Counted from the first letter of the stretch, positions 1 to 9,600 are shown. The stretch is DNA of 14,225 bases from CAZISM01 sp964541895 (GCA_964541895.1 CAZISM010000131.1:1-14225); one strand, 5' to 3'. The notes: a model not told the origin generated them from the letters alone. Numbers and translations: made by a program.

Positions 1-74
1 CCGGCGGCCGCTTGATCGCGCTGCCGCTCGACGGCGGCGCCATCCAACTGCAGACGGTGGTGCCGGCCGATTAG
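1..74 (+). CDS. C-terminal end of an unidentified protein (partial, cut by window edge)
   Basis: Reading from base 3, 23 codons stay open and end in TAG at 72-74. The peptide ends in RLIALPLDGGAIQLQTVVPAD, whose alternating hydrophobic and polar residues suggest a C-terminal beta-strand region. I do not recognise the family. Too little is present to infer a function. It reads toward the respiratory operon but is separated from it by about 470 non-coding bases with their own promoter, so it is probably a separate transcription unit. One of the other two forward frames is also open here, so the frame choice rests on the protein-like composition and is not certain. Confidence 0.45.
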   Translation, partial: GGRLIALPLDGGAIQLQTVVPAD

Positions 75-98
75 TAGCTGCGGCCGGCTGCAGCACTA
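72..98 (+). terminator. Hairpin at the stop codon of the leftmost gene, possible terminator without a U tract
   Basis: TAGT (72-75), one bulged A, then GCTGC (77-81) can pair with GCAGC (90-94) and ACTA (95-98). Two further inner pairs (G82-T89, G83-C88) leave a CCGG loop. The stem starts on the TAG stop codon of the partial gene, which is a usual place for a terminator. No run of T follows, so it is not a canonical intrinsic terminator. It may act as a 3' stabilising hairpin or be chance in GC-rich sequence. Confidence 0.3.
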
Positions 99-350
99 GC
101 GGCGGACAGCGGGGTGTGCCGTTCAGCCGATCTTTACGATGAAACCGCATGTTTTCATAAATTTGCAAAAAGATTTTTGAAAAACAACCTGATTTTCGTT
201 CTTCAAAGCTGCTCGATGATTCCTTCCGACGAAAATTCTTCTGCGGCGGACTGCTGCTGATGGGCCAGAGACTCTCGGCCACGGTTGGTGCCGGGCGCAG
301 ACAACATGCCGGCAGAATAGGCAAAAAAGAATAATGTCGTCAAATTTTTA

Positions 351-379
351 TTGACACCATTTTGTAAAATCATTATTAT
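351..379 (+). promoter_or_regulatory. Near-consensus sigma-70 promoter for the respiratory operon
   Basis: A perfect -35 hexamer TTGACA (351-356) is followed by exactly 17 bases and a -10 hexamer TATTAT (374-379, one mismatch to TATAAT). The AT-rich stretch just upstream (about 329-350) could serve as an UP element. Transcription would start near 385-386, giving a leader of about 160 bases before the Rrf2-family gene at 548. A promoter this close to consensus should be strong without an activator, which suggests control mainly by repression, plausibly by the Rrf2-type protein encoded first in the operon (inference). Confidence 0.75.
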
Positions 380-382
380 TCT

Positions 383-396
383 ACAGATCATTCTGT
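383..396 (+). promoter_or_regulatory. Inverted repeat over the predicted start of transcription, candidate operator
   Basis: ACAGA (383-387) and TCTGT (392-396) are perfect reverse complements around a 4-base centre TCAT. The repeat begins 3 bases after the -10 hexamer, so a bound protein would block initiation. Rrf2-family dimers bind short dyads near promoters, and this operon starts with such a gene, so autoregulation is a fair guess. The arms are short, and it does not match the NsrR or IscR consensus sites that I know. Confidence 0.35.
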
Positions 397-411
397 GATG
401 GACCGGAGCGG

Positions 412-439
412 GCCGAGATGAGAATTCGGCGGATTTTTT
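412..439 (+). terminator. Leader hairpin followed by T6, possible attenuator
   Basis: GCCGAG (412-417) can pair with TTCGGC (425-430), including one G-U pair, around a 7-base loop. GGA and then six T (434-439) follow. It lies about 110 bases upstream of the first start codon, inside the predicted leader. The order stem then U tract resembles an intrinsic terminator, but the stem is short and the 3-base gap before the T run weakens it. The repeated octamer CCGGAGCG (403-410 and 453-460) flanks the hairpin and could take part in alternative folding. Confidence 0.25.
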
Positions 440-514
440 GTATCCGGTTTTCCCGGAGCGAGCAGGCAGCCCAAGCAAGTGGGGTGTCTTTTTACGCGGT
501 GAATAAATGATAAA

Positions 515-530
515 GATGATACGTATTGTC
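515..530 (+). promoter_or_regulatory. Imperfect palindrome just upstream of the regulator gene, candidate operator
   Basis: The perfect 8-base palindrome ATACGTAT (519-526) is extended, after two unpaired positions on each side, by GA (515-516) and TC (529-530). It lies 18 bases before the ATG of the Rrf2-type gene. It is also enclosed by ATGATAA (507-513) and TTGTCAT (526-532), which are inverted with one mismatch. It could be a regulator site in the leader or chance in AT-rich DNA. Confidence 0.22.
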
Positions 531-547
531 ATGATTGAGGCTTACAC

Positions 548-1012
548 ATGCTGACCCAAACCTCTGTAACCGCTATCAGACTTTTGCTGAACCTCGGCCA
601 GGTTCCGAATCAAACCGTCACCCTTAAGGAAGTTGCGCGACAACTTCACGTCTCGCCGACCTATCTGGTCAAAGTGGCCGGCCACCTGATCCGCGCCGAT
701 ATCGTACAGGCGGTGCGCGGCCAGCGTGGCGGGGTCGTGCTGAAGCGGCCGCCGGCGACGATCACTCTCCACGACATCGTCGTCGCCTGCCAGGGCGCGA
801 TCAAGGGCGATTATTGCCGTTACACCACGAAACGGTCACACACCTGTGCTTTCCATCAGGCAGGCGCTGAATTACAGGAGGCCATCGTGGGTGTGCTGCA
901 GCGCTGGACGCTTGCCGATTTTCTCCGTCAGCCGTGTCCGACCGGCTCTTTCCGAAGCCAGTTGCCCTGCGTGCTGCAATTCGGACATTACACAAATGGA
1001 AAAGCGGCATGA
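548..1012 (+). CDS. Rrf2-family transcriptional regulator (NsrR/IscR-like), degenerate Fe-S site
   Basis: This is a small DNA-binding regulator of 154 residues, the usual length for Rrf2 proteins. The winged helix-turn-helix lies at about residues 24-50 (VTLKEVARQLHVSPTYLVK), and the wing RGQRGG at 58-62 is characteristic. Family members often sense redox state, nitric oxide or Fe-S supply through three cysteines in the C-terminal half. Here Cys90 and Cys100 are present, but where the third cysteine is expected, six residues after Cys100, there is Gly106. Cys81, Cys130, Cys141 or His103 might substitute; otherwise the protein works without a cluster. The start ATG at 548 has GAGG 8 bases upstream. 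The stop overlaps the next start (ATGA, 1009-1012). Being first in the operon behind a strong promoter suggests local, probably autoregulated control (inference). Confidence 0.9.
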   Translation: MLTQTSVTAIRLLLNLGQVPNQTVTLKEVARQLHVSPTYLVKVAGHLIRADIVQAVRGQRGGVVLKRPPATITLHDIVVACQGAIKGDYCRYTTKRSHTCAFHQAGAELQEAIVGVLQRWTLADFLRQPCPTGSFRSQLPCVLQFGHYTNGKAA

Positions 1013-2922
1013 AGACCTTGCTGCAGGCAGACGTTCCGTCTGACGATCATTATCGTCGGCTCGTTGCCTGCCAGATCGCCTGCCCGGTGCACACCGATGC
1101 GCGCGGCTATGTTCGCGCTATCGCAGCCGGACAATTTGAAGAGGCGTATCTCATCGCTCGCGGACCTAACCCATTCGCCTCTATCTGCGGCCGGGTGTGC
1201 GCCGCGCCCTGTGAAGCGGCCTGTCGTCGAGGCAACATTCCGCGCATCGATGATTATGGCGCGTATGTGGCCAACGATCTGCCCGTCGCCATCCGGCCAC
1301 TTAAACGATTCGTGTGTGAACTGGCAGGGCCTGAGCTAAAGTCCATCGATACCGTGCTCGACGCTGTTAAAGACTTTTCGCCATGGAGCGGTGCCGATAG
1401 CGAAGAAATGGCGGCCATGCTGCGCAGTCGTACCCAGGGCCGGTTTGTCCCCGCCGACGGCCAGAGGGTGGCAATCATCGGGGCTGGGCCGGCCGGACTT
1501 TCCGCCGCTCACGATCTTGCTCTCATGGGCTTTACGCCGACCGTTTTTGAATCAGAGCCTGTTGCGGCCGGGATGCTGATCACCGGCGTGCCGGCGTACC
1601 GGCTGCCGCGGGAAGTAATTGCCCGAGAAGTGGCGGTGATCGAGGCGCTCGGGGTTGATATCCGCTGCGGCGTGACGGTCGGACGCACACGCTCCTTTGC
1701 TTCCCTACGTGACGAGTACGCTGCGGTGATCATTGCGGTGGGCGCCAAAACGTCACGGGCCCTGGGGTTGCCCGGCGAACGGGGTCCGCGAGTCTACGGC
1801 GGCGTCGATATCTTGCGCGTCATCGCCCTGGGGAAAGCGTTGGACCTGGGCCATCACATTGTCGTCATTGGCGGCGGCAATGTAGCGTATGACGTTGCAC
1901 GAACCGTCATGCGCCAGATCACCTATGATACTGCCCGCTCGGTAGCACGGCTTCCTGAAACAGCCGGCGTTCACCTGGTGTCGCTGGAAACTCTCGAGGA
2001 GATGCCGGCGGATACGATTGAAATTATCGAAGGGGAGGAAGAGGGGATCATCCGGCACAACGGTTGGGGTCCGGTGGAGATTCGACGTAACGGCTCCGGC
2101 GGTGTTGAAGCCGTTGTGCTGCGTCGCTGTCTCAGAGTTTATGACGACCATGGCGCTTTTCGGCCCGCATTCGACGATTCGGTCCTGCGTACGATTCCCT
2201 GCGATACTGTTTTGCTTTCCGTCGGCCAGCAGCCGGACCTTTCATTTCTCCAGGACGGGGGCAAGGATATCGAGATGGCGCGGCCGGGCTGGCCGCGCAG
2301 TGATGACCGTCAGCAGACTACAGCGCCGGGTGTTTTCGTTGCCGGCGATCTGGCGCATGGCACGCGGCTGCTCATCGATGCTGTGGCATCAGGCAAAGCG
2401 GCGGCCCGTTCGGTCTATGCGTACTTGACCGGGCGCCGCATAACCATGGAACAGACCACCTCGCACCTGTCGCTGCCGCTGTACCGGCGCGAGGCGGGGT
2501 ATGAGACTGTGCCGCGCCAAAATGTGCCCGTCCTCGCTCCCCAAGCACGTCTGCAGCATCCGGACCGTCTGGTAGAGTCCGGATACAACGCCGAACTGGC
2601 CGTGCGCGAGTCGTCTCGCTGCCTGGATTGTGGCGTCACCCCGGTCTTTGACGGTTCCCGTTGTGTCCTGTGCGGCGGCTGCGTGGACGTTTGTCCCACC
2701 CTCTGTTTGAAATTAACTCCTCTGTCCGAACTCATCCTCACCCCTGACCTCAATGCCATCATTGCCGATTCTCTGGGGCCGGGGATCGATCGTGCAGCCC
2801 ATTCCGCCATCCTCAAAGATGAAGAGCGCTGCATCCGCTGCGGATTGTGTGCCTGGCGATGTCCGACGGAGGCCATTACTATGGAACGCGTAACCTTTCA
2901 AACCCTTTGGAGGAGTTCATGA
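1009..2922 (+). CDS. GltD-like FAD/NAD(P)-dependent oxidoreductase with C-terminal 2x[4Fe-4S] domain
   Basis: This 637-residue cytoplasmic flavoprotein has no signal peptide. An N-terminal Fe-S domain carries Cys21, Cys25, Cys60, Cys64, Cys68 and Cys72, as in the glutamate synthase small subunit. The FAD-binding fold starts at 154 with GAGPAG at 158-163. The NAD(P)-binding fold has GGGNVAYD at 288-295. A C-terminal ferredoxin-like region has Cys538/541, Cys552/555/558/562 and Cys608/611/614/618. No GltB partner is nearby, so it is not glutamate synthase. Members of this family also act as electron-transfer modules between NAD(P)H, ferredoxin and other carriers. Its position directly before Rieske and cytochrome b genes suggests an NAD(P)H- or ferredoxin-linked input, or reverse output, of the membrane complex (inference). 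I chose the ATG at 1009 over an in-frame start at 934 because it makes the ATGA overlap with the regulator and keeps the conserved N-terminus intact. Confidence 0.92.
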   Translation: MKTLLQADVPSDDHYRRLVACQIACPVHTDARGYVRAIAAGQFEEAYLIARGPNPFASICGRVCAAPCEAACRRGNIPRIDDYGAYVANDLPVAIRPLKRFVCELAGPELKSIDTVLDAVKDFSPWSGADSEEMAAMLRSRTQGRFVPADGQRVAIIGAGPAGLSAAHDLALMGFTPTVFESEPVAAGMLITGVPAYRLPREVIAREVAVIEALGVDIRCGVTVGRTRSFASLRDEYAAVIIAVGAKTSRALGLPGERGPRVYGGVDILRVIALGKALDLGHHIVVIGGGNVAYDVARTVMRQITYDTARSVARLPETAGVHLVSLETLEEMPADTIEIIEGEEEGIIRHNGWGPVEIRRNGSGGVEAVVLRRCLRVYDDHGAFRPAFDDSVLRTIPCDTVLLSVGQQPDLSFLQDGGKDIEMARPGWPRSDDRQQTTAPGVFVAGDLAHGTRLLIDAVASGKAAARSVYAYLTGRRITMEQTTSHLSLPLYRREAGYETVPRQNVPVLAPQARLQHPDRLVESGYNAELAVRESSRCLDCGVTPVFDGSRCVLCGGCVDVCPTLCLKLTPLSELILTPDLNAIIADSLGPGIDRAAHSAILKDEERCIRCGLCAWRCPTEAITMERVTFQTLWRSS

Positions 2923-3404
2923 GTACACAAGCAGCAGCGCCACGATCCAGATTGGATCCGGAGCCTGCTTCACGCCGCGATTTTTTAGGCCTGACTTCGT
3001 TGGCCACCACCATGATGGCCCTTGGATTCGGCATCGTCGGCCTGTTGCGATTGCCGAAAGCGGCGGTTCTCTCGTCTCCTTCCAAAAAATTCAGCGTCAA
3101 CTTGCCGGAGTCCTGGCCCGCAGGCGCTGCGTACATACCCACCGGCCGCTCTGTGGCCCTGTTCCGCGATCCCGATGGAGTATACGCCATTTCACTGATT
3201 TGTACCCATCTTGGCTGTATCGTCAAAACCAACCAGGATGGCTTTGAATGCCCCTGTCACGGCTCGAGATTTTATTCCGATGGCAAGGTCAGCAAAGGAC
3301 CGGCGCCGCAACCACTGCCATGGTATAAAGTGAGCCTGCAGGCCGGCCGTTTTATGGTTGATCAAGGCGAAATCGTTGCACCAGGAACCAAACTAAAGGT
3401 ATAG
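2919..3404 (+). CDS. Rieske [2Fe-2S] protein of a cytochrome bc complex
   Basis: This 161-residue protein carries the high-potential [2Fe-2S] cluster that takes the first electron from quinol at the outer (Qo) site. The cluster motifs are intact: CTHLGC at 95-100 (ligands Cys95 and His97) and CPCHGS at 111-116 (ligands Cys111 and His114). Cys100 and Cys113 can form the usual disulfide. A twin-arginine motif SRRDFLG (18-24) precedes one hydrophobic segment (about 24-43), so it is probably exported by Tat and kept as an N-terminal membrane anchor. The ATG at 2919 overlaps the previous stop (ATGA) and has a strong Shine-Dalgarno GGAGGAG at 2909-2915. It is followed after 45 bases by cytochrome b, the normal partner. 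Confidence 0.96.
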   Translation: MSTQAAAPRSRLDPEPASRRDFLGLTSLATTMMALGFGIVGLLRLPKAAVLSSPSKKFSVNLPESWPAGAAYIPTGRSVALFRDPDGVYAISLICTHLGCIVKTNQDGFECPCHGSRFYSDGKVSKGPAPQPLPWYKVSLQAGRFMVDQGEIVAPGTKLKV

Positions 3405-3424
3405 GAAACGCTCATTTGTTTCCT
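3403..3424 (+). other. Perfect 7-bp inverted repeat between the Rieske and cytochrome b genes
   Basis: AGGAAAC (3403-3409) and GTTTCCT (3418-3424) pair perfectly around an 8-base loop. The first arm overlaps the Rieske stop codon TAG (3402-3404). No T run follows, so it is unlikely to terminate transcription. In the RNA it could be a processing or stability element that sets different amounts of the Rieske and cytochrome b messages, or it could be chance. Confidence 0.4.
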
Positions 3425-3449
3425 GCTTCGACCGCCATCAGGAGCTTAT

Positions 3450-5000
<1,551 letters not shown>

Positions 5001-5007
5001 GACCATC

Positions 5008-6657
5008 ATGTCAAAGAACAAACTGTTACTCCTCGGGTCGAGCCTGGGCACTCTGCTGCTCTTTATCGTAGCGGCCGTACAGGAAAACATTTTTAAAGAA
5101 TGGCGACGGATCCAGGCGCAATCACACTCTGAGAGTGGAGCCATCGATCCCCATCTTCGTCAAATCGTAGTACCGGTGCTGCACAAAAGCGATCGCTGTG
5201 TGTCCTGTCATCTCGGCATGTCGCCGGGTGAAGCTGTTCTGCATGGTCCCCGTGTGACGGCTACGCATCCCCCTGTCTATCACGATCCGGCGGAATGGGG
5301 GTGTACCGTCTGCCATGCGGGCCAGGGTCACGCGACCGAAAAAGCCGATGCACACGGCAGCGTCCTGTTCTGGCCAGAGCCCATGATTCCGTTGCAGTAT
5401 GCCGATGCCGGTTGCGGCAGCTGTCACCGCCATCTCAAGGTGCCTTCGCTGGCCCGAACGCAGCATGGTGCCCGTCTGTTTGAACAGTTCGACTGTTTGG
5501 CCTGTCATCGAATGGATAGACGCGGCGGCACGCTTCGGCCCGGGGGGATGGAAGGCCCGGACCTGACCATGGTGGGTGCTACCGGTTATCGTGCTGACTG
5601 GTATCGCCATCATCGTCTACTCGCTGCCGCCGGTGCGGATCCGCTCTGGAAAGCCAATTTCAGGGACATTGCCGAGGTCGACCGGCGAGATGTGGATGTC
5701 TACCTTTCGACCTGCGTCGGAGCACCACGGCTGGTGGAGGCCAAGGCGCTGTTCCATGCCGCAGGTTGCCGGGGCTGTCATAAAGTGCATGGCATCGGCG
5801 GCGACGATGGTCCTGATCTGAGTGCCGCAGGACAGAAGGATCCGGGGCAAATCGACTTTTCTCACGTCGCTGGCGAGCATACCCTGGCCGGATGGTTTGC
5901 CGAGCATTTTCGCAATCCGGCCGGGGTGGTTCGCGGTTCCACCATGCCGGCTCTGGGACTCTCTGAATGGGAAATCAACCGCCTGACGCTGTATTTGTTT
6001 TCGCTGCGTAACCACAATTATCCCGAAGCCTTCTGGCCCAAAGACCGTTTATTGGTGGAACGGTTCGGTCATCGTGAGTTTTCCGCGGATGGTGAATCCC
6101 TCTACCGCACATTCTGTTCGTCCTGCCACGGCGCATCCGGCCAGGGCATGCGCTACGCCGGTATGCCGGCTTTTCCCGCCATAACCAGTGCAGATTTTCT
6201 TGCCATTGCACCCGATTCTTTTATTGTCGCGACCATTCGGCATGGACGGCCCGGACGCAGAATGCCCGAGTGGGGTGAAAAGGCCGGGGGGCTGCGGCGC
6301 GCAGAGATCGACAGTATAGCCGCTTTTGTACGCCATTTGGGTGGTGTCCAAGCGATTCCGGACGTCCGTCCTCCCCGTTGGGCTCGTGGCGATATCGCCC
6401 TGGGCGAGCGGCTTTATAAAGTTCAATGTTCGGGTTGTCATGGCAGCCGCGGTCAGGGCGGTGAAGGTGTGAGCCTGAACAACCCTGTCCTGCTGGCCGG
6501 CGCCGGAGATACCTATCTCTTTCGCACCATCGCGGACGGCCGGCGAGGCACTGAAATGAAAGCCTTTGCCGACGCATCGACGGCAACTGCTGCCATGTCA
6601 CCGGCGGAAATTGAGTCTATTATCAGCTTTATCAGAACCTGGGAGAAAAAACCATGA
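5008..6657 (+). CDS. Membrane-anchored heptaheme cytochrome c
   Basis: This 549-residue protein has one N-terminal hydrophobic segment (about 6-24), probably an uncleaved anchor, and the rest should be periplasmic. Seven CXXCH heme sites begin at Cys64, Cys99, Cys136, Cys163, Cys254, Cys370 and Cys474. The first three lie in a compact multiheme region; the last four each head a cytochrome c-type domain (about 153-235, 245-333, 358-445, 462-545). Distal Met candidates are Met313 (TMP), Met419 (RMP) and Met517; the fourth-heme domain has no clear Met. No separate cytochrome c1 or f gene is present, so this protein probably takes electrons from the Rieske protein and passes them to the molybdoenzyme encoded next (inference). 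The start has only a weak ribosome-binding site and follows cytochrome b closely. The stop overlaps the alpha subunit start (ATGA, 6654-6657). Confidence 0.95.
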   Translation: MSKNKLLLLGSSLGTLLLFIVAAVQENIFKEWRRIQAQSHSESGAIDPHLRQIVVPVLHKSDRCVSCHLGMSPGEAVLHGPRVTATHPPVYHDPAEWGCTVCHAGQGHATEKADAHGSVLFWPEPMIPLQYADAGCGSCHRHLKVPSLARTQHGARLFEQFDCLACHRMDRRGGTLRPGGMEGPDLTMVGATGYRADWYRHHRLLAAAGADPLWKANFRDIAEVDRRDVDVYLSTCVGAPRLVEAKALFHAAGCRGCHKVHGIGGDDGPDLSAAGQKDPGQIDFSHVAGEHTLAGWFAEHFRNPAGVVRGSTMPALGLSEWEINRLTLYLFSLRNHNYPEAFWPKDRLLVERFGHREFSADGESLYRTFCSSCHGASGQGMRYAGMPAFPAITSADFLAIAPDSFIVATIRHGRPGRRMPEWGEKAGGLRRAEIDSIAAFVRHLGGVQAIPDVRPPRWARGDIALGERLYKVQCSGCHGSRGQGGEGVSLNNPVLLAGAGDTYLFRTIADGRRGTEMKAFADASTATAAMSPAEIESIISFIRTWEKKP

Positions 6658-9600
6658 GCCAATCTCTGTCACGCCGCAACTTTCTCAACGCCATTCGCAA
6701 GGCCGGATTCGGAGCGCTGGCCTCTTCAGCCTCTTTGTCCTGGGGGCTGGAGTCGGTTAGCAATCCTCTGGCCACCTATCCCGATCGCAACTGGGAACGC
6801 GTCTATCGCGACCTGTGGAACTATGACGAGAAATTTACGTTTCTTTGCGCGCCCAACGATACGCACAACTGTCTCTTGCATGGCTACGTTCGCTCAGGAG
6901 TGGTTACCCGCATCGGACCGACGATGCGATACGGCGATGCGACGGACTTGGCGGGAAACAAGACCAGCCACCGCTGGGATCCGCGCATCTGCCAAAAAGG
7001 GCTGGCCCTTACCCGGCGTTTTTATGGCGATCGACGCATAAACCAGTGCATGGTGCGCAAAGGTTTTAAGCGATGGATTGAAGAGGGATTTCCCCGACAG
7101 CAGGACGGTTCTCCGTCCGCTGATTATTTTCAGCGGGCTCGCGATGAATGGGAGCGGATCAGCCATGAAGAAGCCGCAACCTTGGCTGCCAAAACGCTGA
7201 AAAATATTGCTGAAACCTACAGTGGTGAAAAAGGCCGGGAGAGGCTCCTGGCGCAGCATTATGATCCGGAGACCGTGGCGGCAACAAAGGGCGTCGGCAC
7301 CCAAGTGCTCAAATTCCGCGGTGGTATGCCGCTCCTCGGCATCACGCGCGTTTTCGGCTTTTACCGGATGGCGAATTCTATGGCCCTGCTCGATCACCAT
7401 ATCCGCCAGGTGCCTGCGGAGCAGGCCCTGGGCGCACGAGGGTTCGATAACTATAGCTGGCACACGGATCTTCCGCCCGGGCACCCCATGGTGACCGGAC
7501 AACAGACGGTCGAATTCGATCTCAATGCGGTGGAATATTGCGAATCCGTAATCGTCTGGGGTATGAATTGGATCACCACAAAAATGCCGGACGCGCACTG
7601 GCTCACCGAAGCGAGGCTCAAAGGCACACGGGTCGTTGTGATCGCCTGCGAATACTCGGCTACGGCTTCCAAGGGCGATACGGTGCTGGTGGTGCGGCCC
7701 GGCACTACGCCTGCGCTCGCCCTGGGTTTATGTCATGTGATCATGAAGGAACAATTATATGACCGGGAGTACCTGGAGCGCTGGACCGACTTGCCTCTGC
7801 TGGTGAGGATGGACACGCTGAAGCGGCTCAAGGCGGAAGAGGTTTTCGGCGGACGCCCGGCTGACCTTTCCAATCAGACCCGGGTGCTCAAAACAGGGGA
7901 AAAAGAGCCGCCACCCGGAACCCATCAGGATATGCTGATTTCCGCTGACTTGCGCGATGAATGGGGCGACGGTGTCTGGTGGGATTCGGCTGCCAATCGT
8001 CCGCGAGCGATCACCCGTGACCACGTGGGCGAGCACAGTGACATCCACCATCCCCTGCTGAAAGGGGAAGTGAACGTTACACTGGTTGACGGATCCCCGG
8101 TTCGCTGCCGGCCCATCTATGATCTCATAGAGGAGTATGCCGACCATTTCGATCCGGCCACGGTGGAGGAATTGACCTGGGCGCCGGCTGCAGCGGTCAT
8201 TGATCTGGCACGGCACATTGCCAAATCTCCGGGCACGACTCTGTTCGCCGTCGGCATGGGACCGAACCAGTTCTTTAATAACGATAATAAGGATCGGGAC
8301 ATCTTTTTGCTTGCGGCGCTTACCGGCAATGTCGGCAAAATCGGCGGCAACGTCGGGTCCTACGCCGGCAACTACCGTGTCTCCCTGTTCAATGGTTCGC
8401 CCCAATACATCAACGAAAACCCGTTCGATATCGAGCTCGATCCTTCTCGACCGGCCCGGACCAGACAGTACTGGGTTCCTGAATCGGCCCATTACTACAA
8501 CCATGAGGATCACCCTTTGCGCGTAGGGCGAAAATTGCTGACCGGAAGCAGCCATATGCCCGCGCCGACCAAATCGTTGTGGTTCGCCAATGCCAATTCC
8601 ATCCTTGGCAATGTCAAATGGCACTACAACACCGTCGTGAATGTGCTGCCAAGAATCGAAATGATCGCCGTCAATGAATGGTGGTGGTCGACATCGTGTG
8701 AATGGGCCGACCTGGTGTTTGGCGTCGATTCCTGGGCGGAACTCAAGCACCCGGATATGACAGCCTCGGTAACCAATCCTTTTTTGCAGATTTTTCCGCG
8801 AACGCCGCTAAAGCGCATTTTTAACACCCTGGGTGACATTGAAGTGCTCGCGCTGACCGCCGATAAATTGGCCGAGCTCACCGGCGATGCGCGATTTCGC
8901 GATTACTGGAAATTTGTCCGTGAGCACACCACCTCCGTCTACCTGCAGCGTATCCTCAACACCTCCACCAACACCAAGGGGTACCGCATTGACGACCTGG
9001 AGGAAAGGGCCCAGGCAGGGATTCCCGCTTTGCTCAACAGCCGGACAACGCCTAAAACCGTGGGCTACGAGCAGGTCATCGATTCCCGGCCCTGGTATAC
9101 CAAAAGCGGGCGTTTAGAGTTCTATCGCGATGAAGATGAATTCATCGCAGCCGGCGAAAACCTGCCGGTGCATCGCGAACCGGTCGACTCGACCTTTTAC
9201 GAGCCCAACGTCATCGTTGCACCCAAGCATGAAGCGATCCGCGCCGAAGGCCCGGAGATCTATGGCGTGAGCCGCGACGATTTGTCCTGTGAGGTGCGCT
9301 GTGGCCGCAATGTGGTGAAAACCTGGCAGGAAACTCGGGTGTCATCACATCCATTGATGAAACAGGGCTTTCGGTTCATCTTTCATACGCCTAAATATCG
9401 CCACGGTTCTCACACAACGCCCATCGACACCGATATGATCGCCGTCCTGTTTGGACCCTTTGGCGATCTGCACCGCCATGATCGGCGCAGCCCGTTCGTC
9501 ACTGAGGGATATGTCGATATCAATCCGGCGGATGGCCGCGAATTACAGGTAGAAGACGGCGATTATGTATGGATCGATCCGGATCCGGAAGACCGCCCAT

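Larger units (their letters stand above)
75..547. other. Long intergenic region with the operon promoter and leader
   Basis: No convincing gene is seen on either strand in these 473 bases; the minus-strand open frame at 203-532 has a protein-unlike composition. From about 130 to 200 and 320 to 385 the DNA is clearly more AT-rich than the flanking genes. Small inverted repeats occur at 139-158 (ATGAAA/TTTCAT), 166-179 (CAAAAA, GA, TTTTTG) and 289-314 (TGCCGG/CCGGCA, 14-base loop). The right half holds the promoter, an inverted repeat at the predicted transcription start, a leader hairpin and a palindrome just before the first gene; these are listed separately. Confidence 0.8.

Noticed and set aside
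289..314. TGCCGG/CCGGCA inverted repeat as a terminator
   Set aside because: The 14-base loop is large and no T run follows on either strand; it is noted only as part of the intergenic description.
203..532. Minus-strand open frame of 109 codons in the intergenic region
   Set aside because: Its composition is unlike a protein, it has no recognisable motif or ribosome-binding site, and it runs antisense through the promoter and leader of the operon.
934..1008. Upstream in-frame start for the flavoprotein at 934
   Set aside because: It would add 25 residues overlapping the regulator gene; the ATG at 1009 gives an ATGA overlap and fits the N-terminus of the GltD family.
1009..2922. Flavoprotein as a true glutamate synthase small subunit
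   Set aside because: No large subunit (GltB) is in the window, the protein has an added C-terminal double ferredoxin region, and all neighbours are respiratory genes.
7755..8750. Long minus-strand open frame (331 codons) inside the alpha subunit gene
   Set aside because: It is fully antisense to a clearly coding frame with strong family motifs; such frames are common in GC-rich genes, and its translation shows no domain.
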